A stretch of DNA of 14,606 nucleotides from Methanobacteriota archaeon (GCA_903930485.1 CAIYYO010000188.1:1-14606); one strand, 5' to 3'; shown: positions 1 to 7,644, numbered from the stretch's first letter. The notes: generated by a model from the letters alone, not told the origin. Made by a program: numbers and translations.

Positions 1-1
1 C

Positions 2-232
2 CTCGGCGACTACCTCGACGAGTATCAGACTGCGGGCCTTGCGAGCATGAGCATCCAGAAATCTCCTTACTATACGCTGGTCGACGGCTTCTTGGGAGAC
101 AAGCAGGATCATTCATACTGGGGTTATGTCCGAGTCTACAAGATAAACTATCCCGAGCTTGCGGCCGCGAGCAATGCCTCGGCCTCGACGGTCTCCTCGG
201 GAAGCTCTTTGCTTAAGCCTACGGCGTCTTGA
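2..232 (+). CDS. C-terminal fragment of an unidentified protein; possibly an AglB/STT3-type oligosaccharyltransferase
   Basis: The reading frame is open from the left edge to a TGA at 230-232 and gives 76 residues, so only the C-terminus is visible. It holds a compact beta-rich stretch (PYYTLVDGFLGDKQ, then YWGYVRVYKINYP) followed by a low-complexity Ala/Ser/Thr tail. The pattern of a YYxLxDG strand followed by a Y(V)(R/K)VYK(I/V) strand loosely recalls the end of archaeal oligosaccharyltransferases. That would fit the very sequon-rich surface proteins encoded just downstream, but no diagnostic motif (such as WWDYG) falls inside the window. It could equally be another secreted or membrane protein. 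The first in-frame ATG, at 47, is probably internal, because the frame continues upstream of it without a stop. Confidence 0.6.
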   Translation, partial: LGDYLDEYQTAGLASMSIQKSPYYTLVDGFLGDKQDHSYWGYVRVYKINYPELAAASNASASTVSSGSSLLKPTAS

Positions 233-236
233 CCTG

Positions 237-247
237 TTTCTTTTTTT
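237..247 (+). terminator. T-rich termination tract
   Basis: TTTCTTTTTTT follows the stop codon of the upstream partial gene by 4 nt. Archaeal RNA polymerase commonly terminates at such T-runs without a strong hairpin. A new promoter begins just downstream, which fits a transcription boundary. Confidence 0.5.
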
Positions 248-261
248 AGGGTTTATTAATA

Positions 262-273
262 CTTTAATATATA
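262..273 (+). promoter_or_regulatory. TATA-box promoter of the surface-protein operon
   Basis: CTTTAATATATA is centred about 29 nt before the ATG at 297. Archaeal transcription starts about 26-30 nt downstream of the TATA centre, so the transcript should begin at or within a few bases of the start codon (leaderless). No Shine-Dalgarno-like sequence precedes 297, which agrees. Confidence 0.6.
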
Positions 274-296
274 ACCGGTTAACAAAATAGTTAATC

Positions 297-1061
297 ATGA
301 CAGTTCGCAAAGGGCAGAGCAGCATGGAAACGCTGATAGTCTTCCTCTTCATCATGTTCATACTCCTGATGGTGGCCATCTACGCTAACGAGAAAAGTAC
401 CGAAGCAACCAACATCAAGACCGAGACAGACCTGAGGCGCGTCGCAGACAGCTTCGCAGACAACGTGAACACGATAGCCGAGGAGGGTTCGGGCTTCTAT
501 AAATATTTCCGGCTACCCACGCAGCTTGTTGGGGTCCAAGACTACGATGTGAGCGTCTATGGGAATCTTGTCGAAGTTTCCTGCAATAATTACAGCGTGA
601 TAGACCCTATGGTTTCTTCGAACATAACGATCGCATGCCTCGACAAGAACATCTCGAAGAGGAACAAAGTATACAACGACGCCGAGAAGATTTTTATAAT
701 CTGCAGCAAGCCCGAACTCACGTACCTCAACGGCAGCCTATGGCTGGCATACGCGAACGGAAGCCTGTGGCCGCCCAACGCCTACACGAACCAGAGCGTG
801 AATCTCACCATAAAGGTCATGAACTTCGGGCCGGTGGATTCCGGGCCATTCTGGGTGCTCTTTAACGGGACGATCACTAAGAGAGTAGGCTCGTTAAAAT
901 CCGAAGAGGCTGTCGAAGTGTCCTCCTCCCAGATAAAGACCCCGTTGACCAGCGGCCTATATCCCGTGAACATATCCCTCGACTACAATAATTCCGTCAA
1001 CGAGAGCATCGAGACGAACAACAACTTTACGGTTTACGTAAATGTCGTACCAAGGACTTAG
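297..1061 (+). CDS. Secreted pilin-like protein with class III signal peptide and CARDB-like domain
   Basis: The 254-residue product begins with MTVRKGQSSMETL and then a hydrophobic helix (about residues 12-28). This is the archaeal class III signal peptide pattern: basic residues, KG, Gln at +1 and Glu at +5, cut by a prepilin peptidase. Residues about 60-95 (FRLPTQLVGVQDYDVSVYG) match the beta-strand region common in archaeal pilin-like proteins. Residues about 140-250 look like a CARDB domain: VKVMNFGPVDSG, a GLYPVNISLDYNNSVNES strand, and a closing ETNNNFTVYVNV, the typical 'D..N.v.E.nE.NN' ending. About 12 N-x-S/T sequons lie after residue 95, so the exported part is probably heavily N-glycosylated. 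It is the first gene of a four-gene cluster of similar proteins and overlaps the next by 20 nt. Role inferred: a pilus subunit or minor pilin that displays an adhesive or protein-binding domain. Confidence 0.85.
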   Translation: MTVRKGQSSMETLIVFLFIMFILLMVAIYANEKSTEATNIKTETDLRRVADSFADNVNTIAEEGSGFYKYFRLPTQLVGVQDYDVSVYGNLVEVSCNNYSVIDPMVSSNITIACLDKNISKRNKVYNDAEKIFIICSKPELTYLNGSLWLAYANGSLWPPNAYTNQSVNLTIKVMNFGPVDSGPFWVLFNGTITKRVGSLKSEEAVEVSSSQIKTPLTSGLYPVNISLDYNNSVNESIETNNNFTVYVNVVPRT

Positions 1062-1635
1062 CAGCGCTAAACGCGCAAGGAAGGGCCAGGCGACCAGCTG
1101 GGAATTCCTCCTAGCATGCCTGATATTCTTTTTCACGCTCGCGACCGCGATCTCTCTGTGGAAGAGCACGACTGATAGGATAAGCGAATCCGAGAGATTC
1201 AACGTGTTCGACGACACGGCCGTGAACGTGGCCGAGAAGCTCGTCCGGACCAGGGGCGCTCCGGAGAACTGGACGAGGAACAACGTCTACGTCGTCGGGC
1301 TCGCGGACGAGCCCAGGATGCTCAACCGGTCCAAGGTCGGTGAGTTCCTGGTATTGATGAACGATTCGTCTTTTGTCAATACCTGCAACGACGTCTCGAT
1401 CTCGAACTATAAATGCAACAAGAACCTCCTCGGAGTCGGGAGATTCGATTTCTACTTCAATATGACGGACATAAACGGCACCACAATCGTGTTAAACAAC
1501 ATGACCTGCAAGGCAGGCCAAACGCCCCCCTTTGACGTCGACCAGATCACAATCCCCCGGACCGGGATACTGGACGGCACCATTGTCCGGATAAAGCTCA
1601 CCCTCTGGAGCAACTACACGGTGGTGAATACTTAG
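1042..1635 (+). CDS. Type IV pilin-like protein (class III signal peptide)
   Basis: The product has 197 residues. The N-terminus is basic (SSAKRARKGQATSWEFLL) and runs into a hydrophobic helix (about residues 20-40), so prepilin peptidase should cut after KG. Gln is at +1, but the acidic residue is at +6 instead of the usual +5. A following segment, RGAPENWTRNNVYVVGLAD then LNRSKV, is a pattern I associate with small archaeal pilin-like proteins. About seven N-glycosylation sequons are present. The start is forced: an in-frame TAA lies directly before the ATG at 1042 and no other start codon precedes the KG motif. The gene therefore truly overlaps the previous one by 20 nt, which suggests translational coupling. 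The stop codon abuts the next ATG. Probably a pilin of the system encoded here; whether major or minor cannot be told. Confidence 0.8.
   Translation: MSYQGLSSAKRARKGQATSWEFLLACLIFFFTLATAISLWKSTTDRISESERFNVFDDTAVNVAEKLVRTRGAPENWTRNNVYVVGLADEPRMLNRSKVGEFLVLMNDSSFVNTCNDVSISNYKCNKNLLGVGRFDFYFNMTDINGTTIVLNNMTCKAGQTPPFDVDQITIPRTGILDGTIVRIKLTLWSNYTVVNT
1620..1627 (+). promoter_or_regulatory. Shine-Dalgarno site of the VWA gene
   Basis: GGTGGTGA lies 8 nt before the ATG at 1636 and is close to the archaeal consensus GGAGGTGA. It favours ATG 1636 over the second ATG at 1642 as the start of the VWA protein. Confidence 0.6.
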
Positions 1636-4600
1636 ATGAAAATGAAAAACAAGGGCTACGTGGTGATCTGGGACGCGATGGTCGCGCTCGTCGTTTTCCT
1701 CTTCATCTATGTCACGTTCATCGCCTCATACGAGCCCAGGGTCAACAAGGACAGCATAAACTCCTTCAAGATGATCCACTACGTCTCGGAAGACTCGATA
1801 GACGTTTTGAACAAGCAGGGAGTGCTGGACGAGATAGGTACGGACTGGGCTGCGTCGAACGGGACAACGAATTCTTCTTCATGGCTGGCGGCCGTGAATA
1901 TCTCGAAAGCCTACCTGGACAAGCTGATACCGGACCGCTTCGGTTACCAGCTGGTCATAGAGGACCGGGGGATCACTTTCAACATTTCCGACACCAACCT
2001 CGACAATTCGTCGAGGAGGCCCAAGTACGACGCGGCGTCGAGCAGGACTTATTCCTCAAGGCTTCTCGTGGGCTACGGGGCCGGGGAGCCGACGAGGGGC
2101 GAAGTCGCACGGGCTTTCCTCACCAACATCAGGGAGAAAACGGAATCAAGCTACGCCTACTTCGGGGGCTTCGAGGGACAGGGGACGCTGACCAAGTATA
2201 TCACCCTGCCCGACGGCATCGATACGGTCCAGAGCATATGCCTTGAATACGATGCAGGCGATGTATTCACGTTGAAGATAGACGGGAACGCAGTGCCCGG
2301 AACTTTCCCCGAGAACGTGATCAACATGACTGCGAATTCTCAATGCGTAACAAATCCCGGGAATTACATACATGCCGGGTCCCCGGGGCAGCACGTATTC
2401 ATGCTGAATTTCACTGGCGGCGACGACGAGAACTATTACATATCCGGCGGCTTCATTGTAGTCACGTACAACACCTCGGAATTCGACACCTCGCCGGATA
2501 CCGGGAAAGTCAGGTACGAATTCCCGGGCATAAACGGGCTGATAAACCTTTATTCGTCTTTCTACGTCCCGGGAACCCTTAATTCGATGAACATGCACCT
2601 GAAGTTCCTGAACAATTACTCGACTAAACTGAGGCTGGGGAACGTAGACGTCTTCGATGTCCCGAAGAACATGAGTTTCTGCACCAAGGCCGGAAACGTT
2701 TATACCTGCGACATGTCCAACGCGAACTTTTCGAAAATATTCGGAGGACCGCCTTATCCCGCGTTCCTGAGCGGGCAAACCATCCCTCTGAGAATGGAGG
2801 CATATAACATCACGGGGGAAACCGGGATGCTAGGAACCGCTGACGTCGTCCTGATAACCGACCTCTCCGGGAGCATGTCGTATTACATAGGCAGCGACCA
2901 CACCGGAGGCCACACCATAGATGACTGCAGCAATCCCGCGATCAACAACAGCGATACCAGCCGGATCTCTCTTGCTAAATGCCTGGATAAAAACTTCATC
3001 AACGCGATATTGGACGGGTCAGGGAACCGCGTGGGTCTCGTGGGTTTCGACACGGACACCAGTTCGCAGGCTTTGACAACTAATGCGGCATCTCTTACGT
3101 CGACCGTGAACGGTTATTCGGCCAACGGAGGAACGTGCCTGTGCTGCGCCATAAACAAGGCGATGACGCTCTTCAACGACTCGCTCACGCTCCTCCCTCA
3201 GGGGAGCGGCTGGAAGTACAAGCAGAATTCAAGCTGCGGCGACTCCTGCGACCCTACGACAATTCCCGCGAACTGCAACATATCCGGATGGAACAATCTG
3301 TCTTACAACGACAGCAATTGGAACACCTGGAATCCCGTTGCGACGGGAGACAACGGAAGCGCGCTAAGCAACGTGGTCTACTACCGGAAGCATTTCAACG
3401 TGACTTTGTCATCGATCAGCGGGAACCCGACCCTGGACCTCAGGAATCAGCGGGGGGTCGAGTGTTATCTTAACGGGAACCTCCTGGGCAGGGATACCAG
3501 TTGCGGCACTGCCAGCTACTGGGACTGGTCCTGGAGCGTGCCTAAAACATTCTTCAATACTACTGGGACGGATAACGTTCTCGCCTGTCGGGTCAGAAGC
3601 GGGAGCTCAAGCAACCCCACGGACCGGAGGGGAACGAAATTCGACGCCACCATCACCGCATCGCAGAAAAGGTACATAATCGTCATGACTGATGGTGTTG
3701 CGGGATTCAGCTGCGGGCAGTGCGGCAACAGTGCGTCATGCTCGAACCCGATAGGCTTATGCTCCGGAAGCTGCGCGCAGACGTCGGCCGATTCAAGTCA
3801 GTCCGGGCCGGACTACCAATGCTCCGGGACTCCTCCGGGCTCCTGCACGGATTCGGATTGCCAGCCGGCGATGAACGATGCCATCTGCGCGGCGAGGACG
3901 GCTTTCAACAGCTATTCCGTCACAAAAATGTACTCGGTGGGGTTCGGGCCGGTAGACACCTGCACGAACGGGCGGCAGACCTTGCAGTCGATAGCCCAAT
4001 GCGGCGACAACGGCAGCACGGGCTCATACTACGGCAGCAACGATGCCTCCCAATTGGGGATGATCTACAATCAGATCGCCGAAGACATAGTCAACACCAC
4101 TCAGACGGCGCAGGTGATAAACGTGACCGGAGACGTCGTTCCGAGCATCCTTTACCCTGAATCGTACATAGACTTTTATTATACGTCGACCGATTCCTCG
4201 GGTTACGGGAATATAAGCCTGACCCAGAGCACGGACCGTTTCAACAAGACTAATGACTGCACAGGCACCCTGTACGTCCCGTCCATAGCGAAAGCGAGCG
4301 ACGTCATGGTCACTTCCTATTCCGACGAGCACTGGACGGATTACGTCAAGGTCGGCATTCTCGCCCCGGCCTACACCCTGAGGGACCTGCACTTCGGCTC
4401 GGATTACTCCATCATCGGGGACCCGTACATCGTTCACATACCGCCTACGATGATCAATTCCGGCCAGAACAATTCCATCTTGATCGGCACGGGCGACAAT
4501 CCTACGACGCCCACTAATTGCTCCAAATACAACCGCGCCATATACACCCTCAGGCTCAGCGGCCGTGTCGGCTATGCGGGAGTTTTCGCCGAAAAGGACG

Positions 4601-4890
4601 GGTGCAACTGGACCATCCAGTTCGAGGACGGGTCCTCGATGAACGAAGCCATACCTGTCGAATACAACGGCACAAAGCAGTGCTCGTATACGGGAACGAA
4701 CGTGACCTATGACCTGAACGACGCGGTGGATGACGCGGCATTCCGGCTCCTCCGGCAGCTGGACATCCAGCCGAACAACAAGCTGGACATAAAATTCGAT
4801 TCCAACATGCTGGAGTTCGACTTCTCCAGGTCCGGCGGGGTGCAGTCGCTCTGGGGGCCGATAAACATGAAACTCATAGTATGGATGTGA
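1636..4890 (+). CDS. Giant pilin-like VWA protein with inserted jelly-roll-like module; candidate pilus-tip adhesin
   Basis: The product has 1084 residues. The N-terminus is pilin-like (MKMKNKG, then YVVIWDAMVALVVFLFIYV), with Tyr at +1 and Asp at +6 after the KG cleavage site. Residues about 180-300 and 300-400 look like two beta-sandwich regions (YAYFGGFEGQGTLTKYITLP; YSSFYVPGTLNSMNMHLKF). A VWA domain spans about 404-820: VLITDLSGSM gives the metal-ion (MIDAS) motif D409-x-S-x-S413, T500 is the second MIDAS loop, VMTDG ends at D686-G687, and YSVGFGPV is a late core strand. Between T500 and D686 lies an inserted module (about 523-675) resembling galactose-binding jelly-rolls: W526KY, SGWNNLSYNDSNW, YYRKHFNV, VECYLNGNLLGRD. 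After D686 comes a loop with nine cysteines (C693-C751). The remaining 821-1084 is beta-rich and unassigned. Sequons are numerous. Similar VWA proteins sit at pilus tips in other systems; the tip role here is inferred. Confidence 0.88.
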   Translation: MKMKNKGYVVIWDAMVALVVFLFIYVTFIASYEPRVNKDSINSFKMIHYVSEDSIDVLNKQGVLDEIGTDWAASNGTTNSSSWLAAVNISKAYLDKLIPDRFGYQLVIEDRGITFNISDTNLDNSSRRPKYDAASSRTYSSRLLVGYGAGEPTRGEVARAFLTNIREKTESSYAYFGGFEGQGTLTKYITLPDGIDTVQSICLEYDAGDVFTLKIDGNAVPGTFPENVINMTANSQCVTNPGNYIHAGSPGQHVFMLNFTGGDDENYYISGGFIVVTYNTSEFDTSPDTGKVRYEFPGINGLINLYSSFYVPGTLNSMNMHLKFLNNYSTKLRLGNVDVFDVPKNMSFCTKAGNVYTCDMSNANFSKIFGGPPYPAFLSGQTIPLRMEAYNITGETGMLGTADVVLITDLSGSMSYYIGSDHTGGHTIDDCSNPAINNSDTSRISLAKCLDKNFINAILDGSGNRVGLVGFDTDTSSQALTTNAASLTSTVNGYSANGGTCLCCAINKAMTLFNDSLTLLPQGSGWKYKQNSSCGDSCDPTTIPANCNISGWNNLSYNDSNWNTWNPVATGDNGSALSNVVYYRKHFNVTLSSISGNPTLDLRNQRGVECYLNGNLLGRDTSCGTASYWDWSWSVPKTFFNTTGTDNVLACRVRSGSSSNPTDRRGTKFDATITASQKRYIIVMTDGVAGFSCGQCGNSASCSNPIGLCSGSCAQTSADSSQSGPDYQCSGTPPGSCTDSDCQPAMNDAICAARTAFNSYSVTKMYSVGFGPVDTCTNGRQTLQSIAQCGDNGSTGSYYGSNDASQLGMIYNQIAEDIVNTTQTAQVINVTGDVVPSILYPESYIDFYYTSTDSSGYGNISLTQSTDRFNKTNDCTGTLYVPSIAKASDVMVTSYSDEHWTDYVKVGILAPAYTLRDLHFGSDYSIIGDPYIVHIPPTMINSGQNNSILIGTGDNPTTPTNCSKYNRAIYTLRLSGRVGYAGVFAEKDGCNWTIQFEDGSSMNEAIPVEYNGTKQCSYTGTNVTYDLNDAVDDAAFRLLRQLDIQPNNKLDIKFDSNMLEFDFSRSGGVQSLWGPINMKLIVWM

Positions 4891-6383
4891 ACAAGATGAG
4901 ATCAGGACCCGGCAATGCGGCGAGGAGGAAAGGTATATTCTTCACCCTGGCCATAATACTCCTGCTCATACCCCTTATGATGCTCGTCTCGTTCTATGTG
5001 ACAACGTCGAAAACAAGGATAGACGACGAGACCTCTCAGTTAAGATGCGACGAGCTGCACTACTTCGTCGAGGACGTCAAGAAGGACCTGTCGAGAGCCG
5101 TCGTGATCTTCGGGAGGAGGGCTGCGATATATTCATCGAACTACGTCGTCATGGGGAATTCTCCGCTCCAGAACTATTCCTTCAACTGCAACAGCACTGC
5201 ATGCAACGTCAACTGCAACAGGACCATCTATCCGGACAAGGGTGCAGAGGCCGCGATAGCGGAGCTTACGTTGTGCGGGACCATGAACAACACCAACGTC
5301 TCGGACATGGTCAACCACACCCTGAAGGAATGGAACGACAAGATAGAGCAGAGCGGCATGGGCAAGAATTTCAACATAAACATAACGCTCAAGGAAATAA
5401 AGGTCGTGCCCATAGATGCATGGGATTTCGCCATAATAATCACCAACGAAATAGACGCAGTAGACAACACAGGCATATGCTATTACCGCGACATATCCGT
5501 GACGACCTCGTCGAACACGTCGATAATAGGGCTGGAGGATCCCCTTTATACTCTCAAGACCAACGGGGCCATCTATAAAACGATCTACAGCTGCGACAGC
5601 CTGCTCAACATCTCGCAGGCGTTAGGGAACGGAACGTCGGGCTCGGCGAACGCCACCGGCTCGGCCCTATTATATTCCACGGGCCTGGGTTCGCTTTTGA
5701 ACCTGAGCATCTATTGCAGCAACAACACAGCCGACGTGCTGAACGCGACCGTCCTGGTGATAGACGCAGGCGGGTCCCTGGCATGCAACCAGACGATAAA
5801 GGACTGCGTGAATTCGAGCTCTCCAAAGCATTTCGCGGGAGTCGTCGAAAAGGGAGCCAACAACCTCAGCTGCTCTCCGTTGAACCAGTTTCCTTCGATC
5901 CCCTCGATAACCAATGCCACAAACTTCACGGTTTCCGCAGACGACTGCCTGTACCTGAGGAACTACGGGGCGCAGCATACCATAGTCGCGGGGATAGACT
6001 GCCGGGACGTCAATTACTCCTGCTATTCCGTGAGCAACATAACCGGCAACGAAGCCGGATGCTCCGGCACTGCGTGGAACGATACGGCTGGCCCAAGCTT
6101 CTTCGACAGGCTCGACGGCATGAACAATCTGTCGGCCAAATACGTGAACCAGTCGACAGACAACTACCGGAATCCCAACATCGGGATAGAGACTATCATA
6201 GACTACAACGAGCTGGTTAACCATGAAATCGACACCGTCGAGAACGCCACCTGGATAGACTACCTCTACTGGAAGCAGGTGAACGGGACCGACGTATGCG
6301 GCGTGTGTTCTGAGGCGGGCACTCCGTACCTGAAGCTCGACTGCAGACATGCCATTAAGTTAAACATATCCACCGGATGTTGA
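4881..6383 (+). CDS. Large sequon- and cysteine-rich pilin-like surface protein
   Basis: The product has 500 residues. Basic residues and KG (NAARRKGIFFTLAIILLLIP) precede a hydrophobic helix, so this is a class III-type prepilin signal, but there is no acidic residue at +5 or +6. The exported part carries about 27 N-x-S/T sequons and roughly twenty cysteines, implying a glycosylated, disulfide-braced ectodomain. A segment IIGLEDPLYTLKTNG (about residue 212) recurs, as far as I recall, in secreted proteins of uncultivated archaea. No enzymatic motif is seen. The ATG at 4881 overlaps the end of the VWA gene by 10 nt. An alternative ATG at 4896 is preceded by GGATGTGA (4883-4890) at 5-nt spacing and may be the real start, which would remove five residues. 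Large minor pseudopilins such as GspK also lack Glu+5 and sit at the tip; by analogy this may be a tip or capping subunit. Confidence 0.8.
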   Translation: MDVNKMRSGPGNAARRKGIFFTLAIILLLIPLMMLVSFYVTTSKTRIDDETSQLRCDELHYFVEDVKKDLSRAVVIFGRRAAIYSSNYVVMGNSPLQNYSFNCNSTACNVNCNRTIYPDKGAEAAIAELTLCGTMNNTNVSDMVNHTLKEWNDKIEQSGMGKNFNINITLKEIKVVPIDAWDFAIIITNEIDAVDNTGICYYRDISVTTSSNTSIIGLEDPLYTLKTNGAIYKTIYSCDSLLNISQALGNGTSGSANATGSALLYSTGLGSLLNLSIYCSNNTADVLNATVLVIDAGGSLACNQTIKDCVNSSSPKHFAGVVEKGANNLSCSPLNQFPSIPSITNATNFTVSADDCLYLRNYGAQHTIVAGIDCRDVNYSCYSVSNITGNEAGCSGTAWNDTAGPSFFDRLDGMNNLSAKYVNQSTDNYRNPNIGIETIIDYNELVNHEIDTVENATWIDYLYWKQVNGTDVCGVCSEAGTPYLKLDCRHAIKLNISTGC

Positions 6384-6423
6384 TTTGACGGGACTTTGAA
6401 AAAATGGATAACTATAAATTCCC

Positions 6424-6438
6424 TAAATATAATATATA
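6424..6438 (+). promoter_or_regulatory. TATA-box promoter of the coiled-coil/ATPase genes
   Basis: The A+T-rich stretch TAAATATAATATATA is centred about 30 nt before the ATG at 6463. No Shine-Dalgarno-like sequence precedes that ATG, so a leaderless transcript is likely. It would drive the coiled-coil, winged-helix and ATPase genes separately from the surface-protein cluster. Confidence 0.55.
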
Positions 6439-6462
6439 CTGGTAAACCTGCGAGTCTAAAAA

Positions 6463-7629
6463 ATGGCGCTGCCAGCTAAAAAGAAAGATAACGACAAAAA
6501 AGAGGCCGATTCACAGGAGCTAAACGAGCTGTGGAGCCAGAAGTCCGCGGCGCACGGGAAAAAGAAGGAACTGCTCGCGATGCAGTGTGAGCTCGAGGCC
6601 AAGATAAACGAAGCCACGGTAAAGAAGCCCGAGCTTGCGGCAAAGATCAAGGAGTCGGCGCAGAGGCAGGCCGGCATAAAGGAAGAGCTTTCCAAGGCCG
6701 AGAAGCAGGAGGAAGGCTTGAGGAGAGAGACCGGGTCATTCGACCAGAAGATGGTCGAGATAGCAAAAGACCTCATGGCCCTGGACCGCAGGGAGAAGGA
6801 CAAGGCAAGGGAGCTTGAGGAAATACGCCAGAGGAAGTCGCAGGTCGAGCTTGAAAGGGACAATCTGCTGAAGAAGAAAGACGAATCAGGCGCCAAATCC
6901 GACGAGTTCACGAAAGCCGAGGCATCGCTTGCCGAAGATATGAAGAACGCCGCCGGAATAGTCTCGGCCCTGAAAGAAGAGCTCTCGGACGTCGAAAAGA
7001 AAGAGGATCTGGCAAAGAATGACATGACCGACCTCGAAAAAGAGATAGACTCGATCACGAGAGAGATAGAGGACCTCGACCGCAAAGAGCGGCAGCTGAT
7101 AGCGCGCATGGGCGCTGAAGGGATCCTGCCCAAGGTGATCAACGAGGCCGACAAAAAACAGACCATCGAAGAGGAGAAGGAGAAGCCCCCGGAAGAGGTG
7201 CCTAGAGAGGTAGACAGCCCCTTCAAGGAAGAGGAGCTCGACGACGGCAGGGCCTGGATGGAAGACAACAAGACGATCAAAAAAGACCTGGAAGACCTTG
7301 AAAAGAAGACCGGGGAACGCATCGAGGAGCTTAGGAAGGCGGTCAGGATAATAGACGGCCTGATCAACGATTTGCCCATGAACGCGAAGAAGAGCTTCTG
7401 TTCTTCAAGGTGCTACACCGAGTATAAGAAGATGCACGACATAGTCTTCAACTACAAGGGCGAGCCGGCCCAGAAGAAGTTTTTGCGCGAGAACATGAAA
7501 TGGGTCTTGTCCGAGATCGACGCCCTGTTGGGGAAGCTGAAAGAGGAGGACATAGACCGTTTCCTGAGGTCCGAGGACTTCAAGCAGTATAACAAGATAC
7601 TCGAGATGTACGGCATACAGCAGCCTTAA
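6463..7629 (+). CDS. Cytoplasmic coiled-coil protein of the pilus cluster
   Basis: The product has 388 residues, very rich in Lys and Glu, with no signal peptide or membrane segment. Residues about 15-215 are a long heptad-type coiled coil (for example ELEEIRQRKSQVELERDNLL). A Pro/Glu-rich linker follows (about 235-262, EEEKEKPPEEVPREV), then a second short coiled stretch (268-295) and a C-terminal, probably helical domain (about 296-388) with a C313-SSR-C317 pair. I do not recognise the C-terminal domain. The gene opens a set that continues with a winged-helix protein and the secretion ATPase, so a role as scaffold or adaptor at the cytoplasmic face of the machine is plausible. The layout of coiled coil plus small C-terminal domain loosely recalls the archaellum ArlC/D/E proteins, but I see no motif-level similarity. 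Confidence 0.85.
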   Translation: MALPAKKKDNDKKEADSQELNELWSQKSAAHGKKKELLAMQCELEAKINEATVKKPELAAKIKESAQRQAGIKEELSKAEKQEEGLRRETGSFDQKMVEIAKDLMALDRREKDKARELEEIRQRKSQVELERDNLLKKKDESGAKSDEFTKAEASLAEDMKNAAGIVSALKEELSDVEKKEDLAKNDMTDLEKEIDSITREIEDLDRKERQLIARMGAEGILPKVINEADKKQTIEEEKEKPPEEVPREVDSPFKEEELDDGRAWMEDNKTIKKDLEDLEKKTGERIEELRKAVRIIDGLINDLPMNAKKSFCSSRCYTEYKKMHDIVFNYKGEPAQKKFLRENMKWVLSEIDALLGKLKEEDIDRFLRSEDFKQYNKILEMYGIQQP

Positions 7630-7644
7630 CTGGACGGACTGAAA

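Noticed and set aside
1042..1061. The 20-nt overlap between the first two surface genes as a frameshift in one gene
   Set aside because: Both genes have their own KG-type prepilin start, and a TAA lies directly before the second ATG, so they are two separate genes.
6390..6395. GGGACT before the coiled-coil gene as a fourth TTTTGGGACT box
   Set aside because: The T-run is absent (ATTTGAC precedes it), and six bases are too short to count as a copy.
6456..7379. 307-codon Ser/Phe-rich open frame on the minus strand
   Set aside because: It is the complement of the Lys/Glu-rich coiled-coil gene; Ser- and Phe-rich antisense products are the usual shadow of such sequences.
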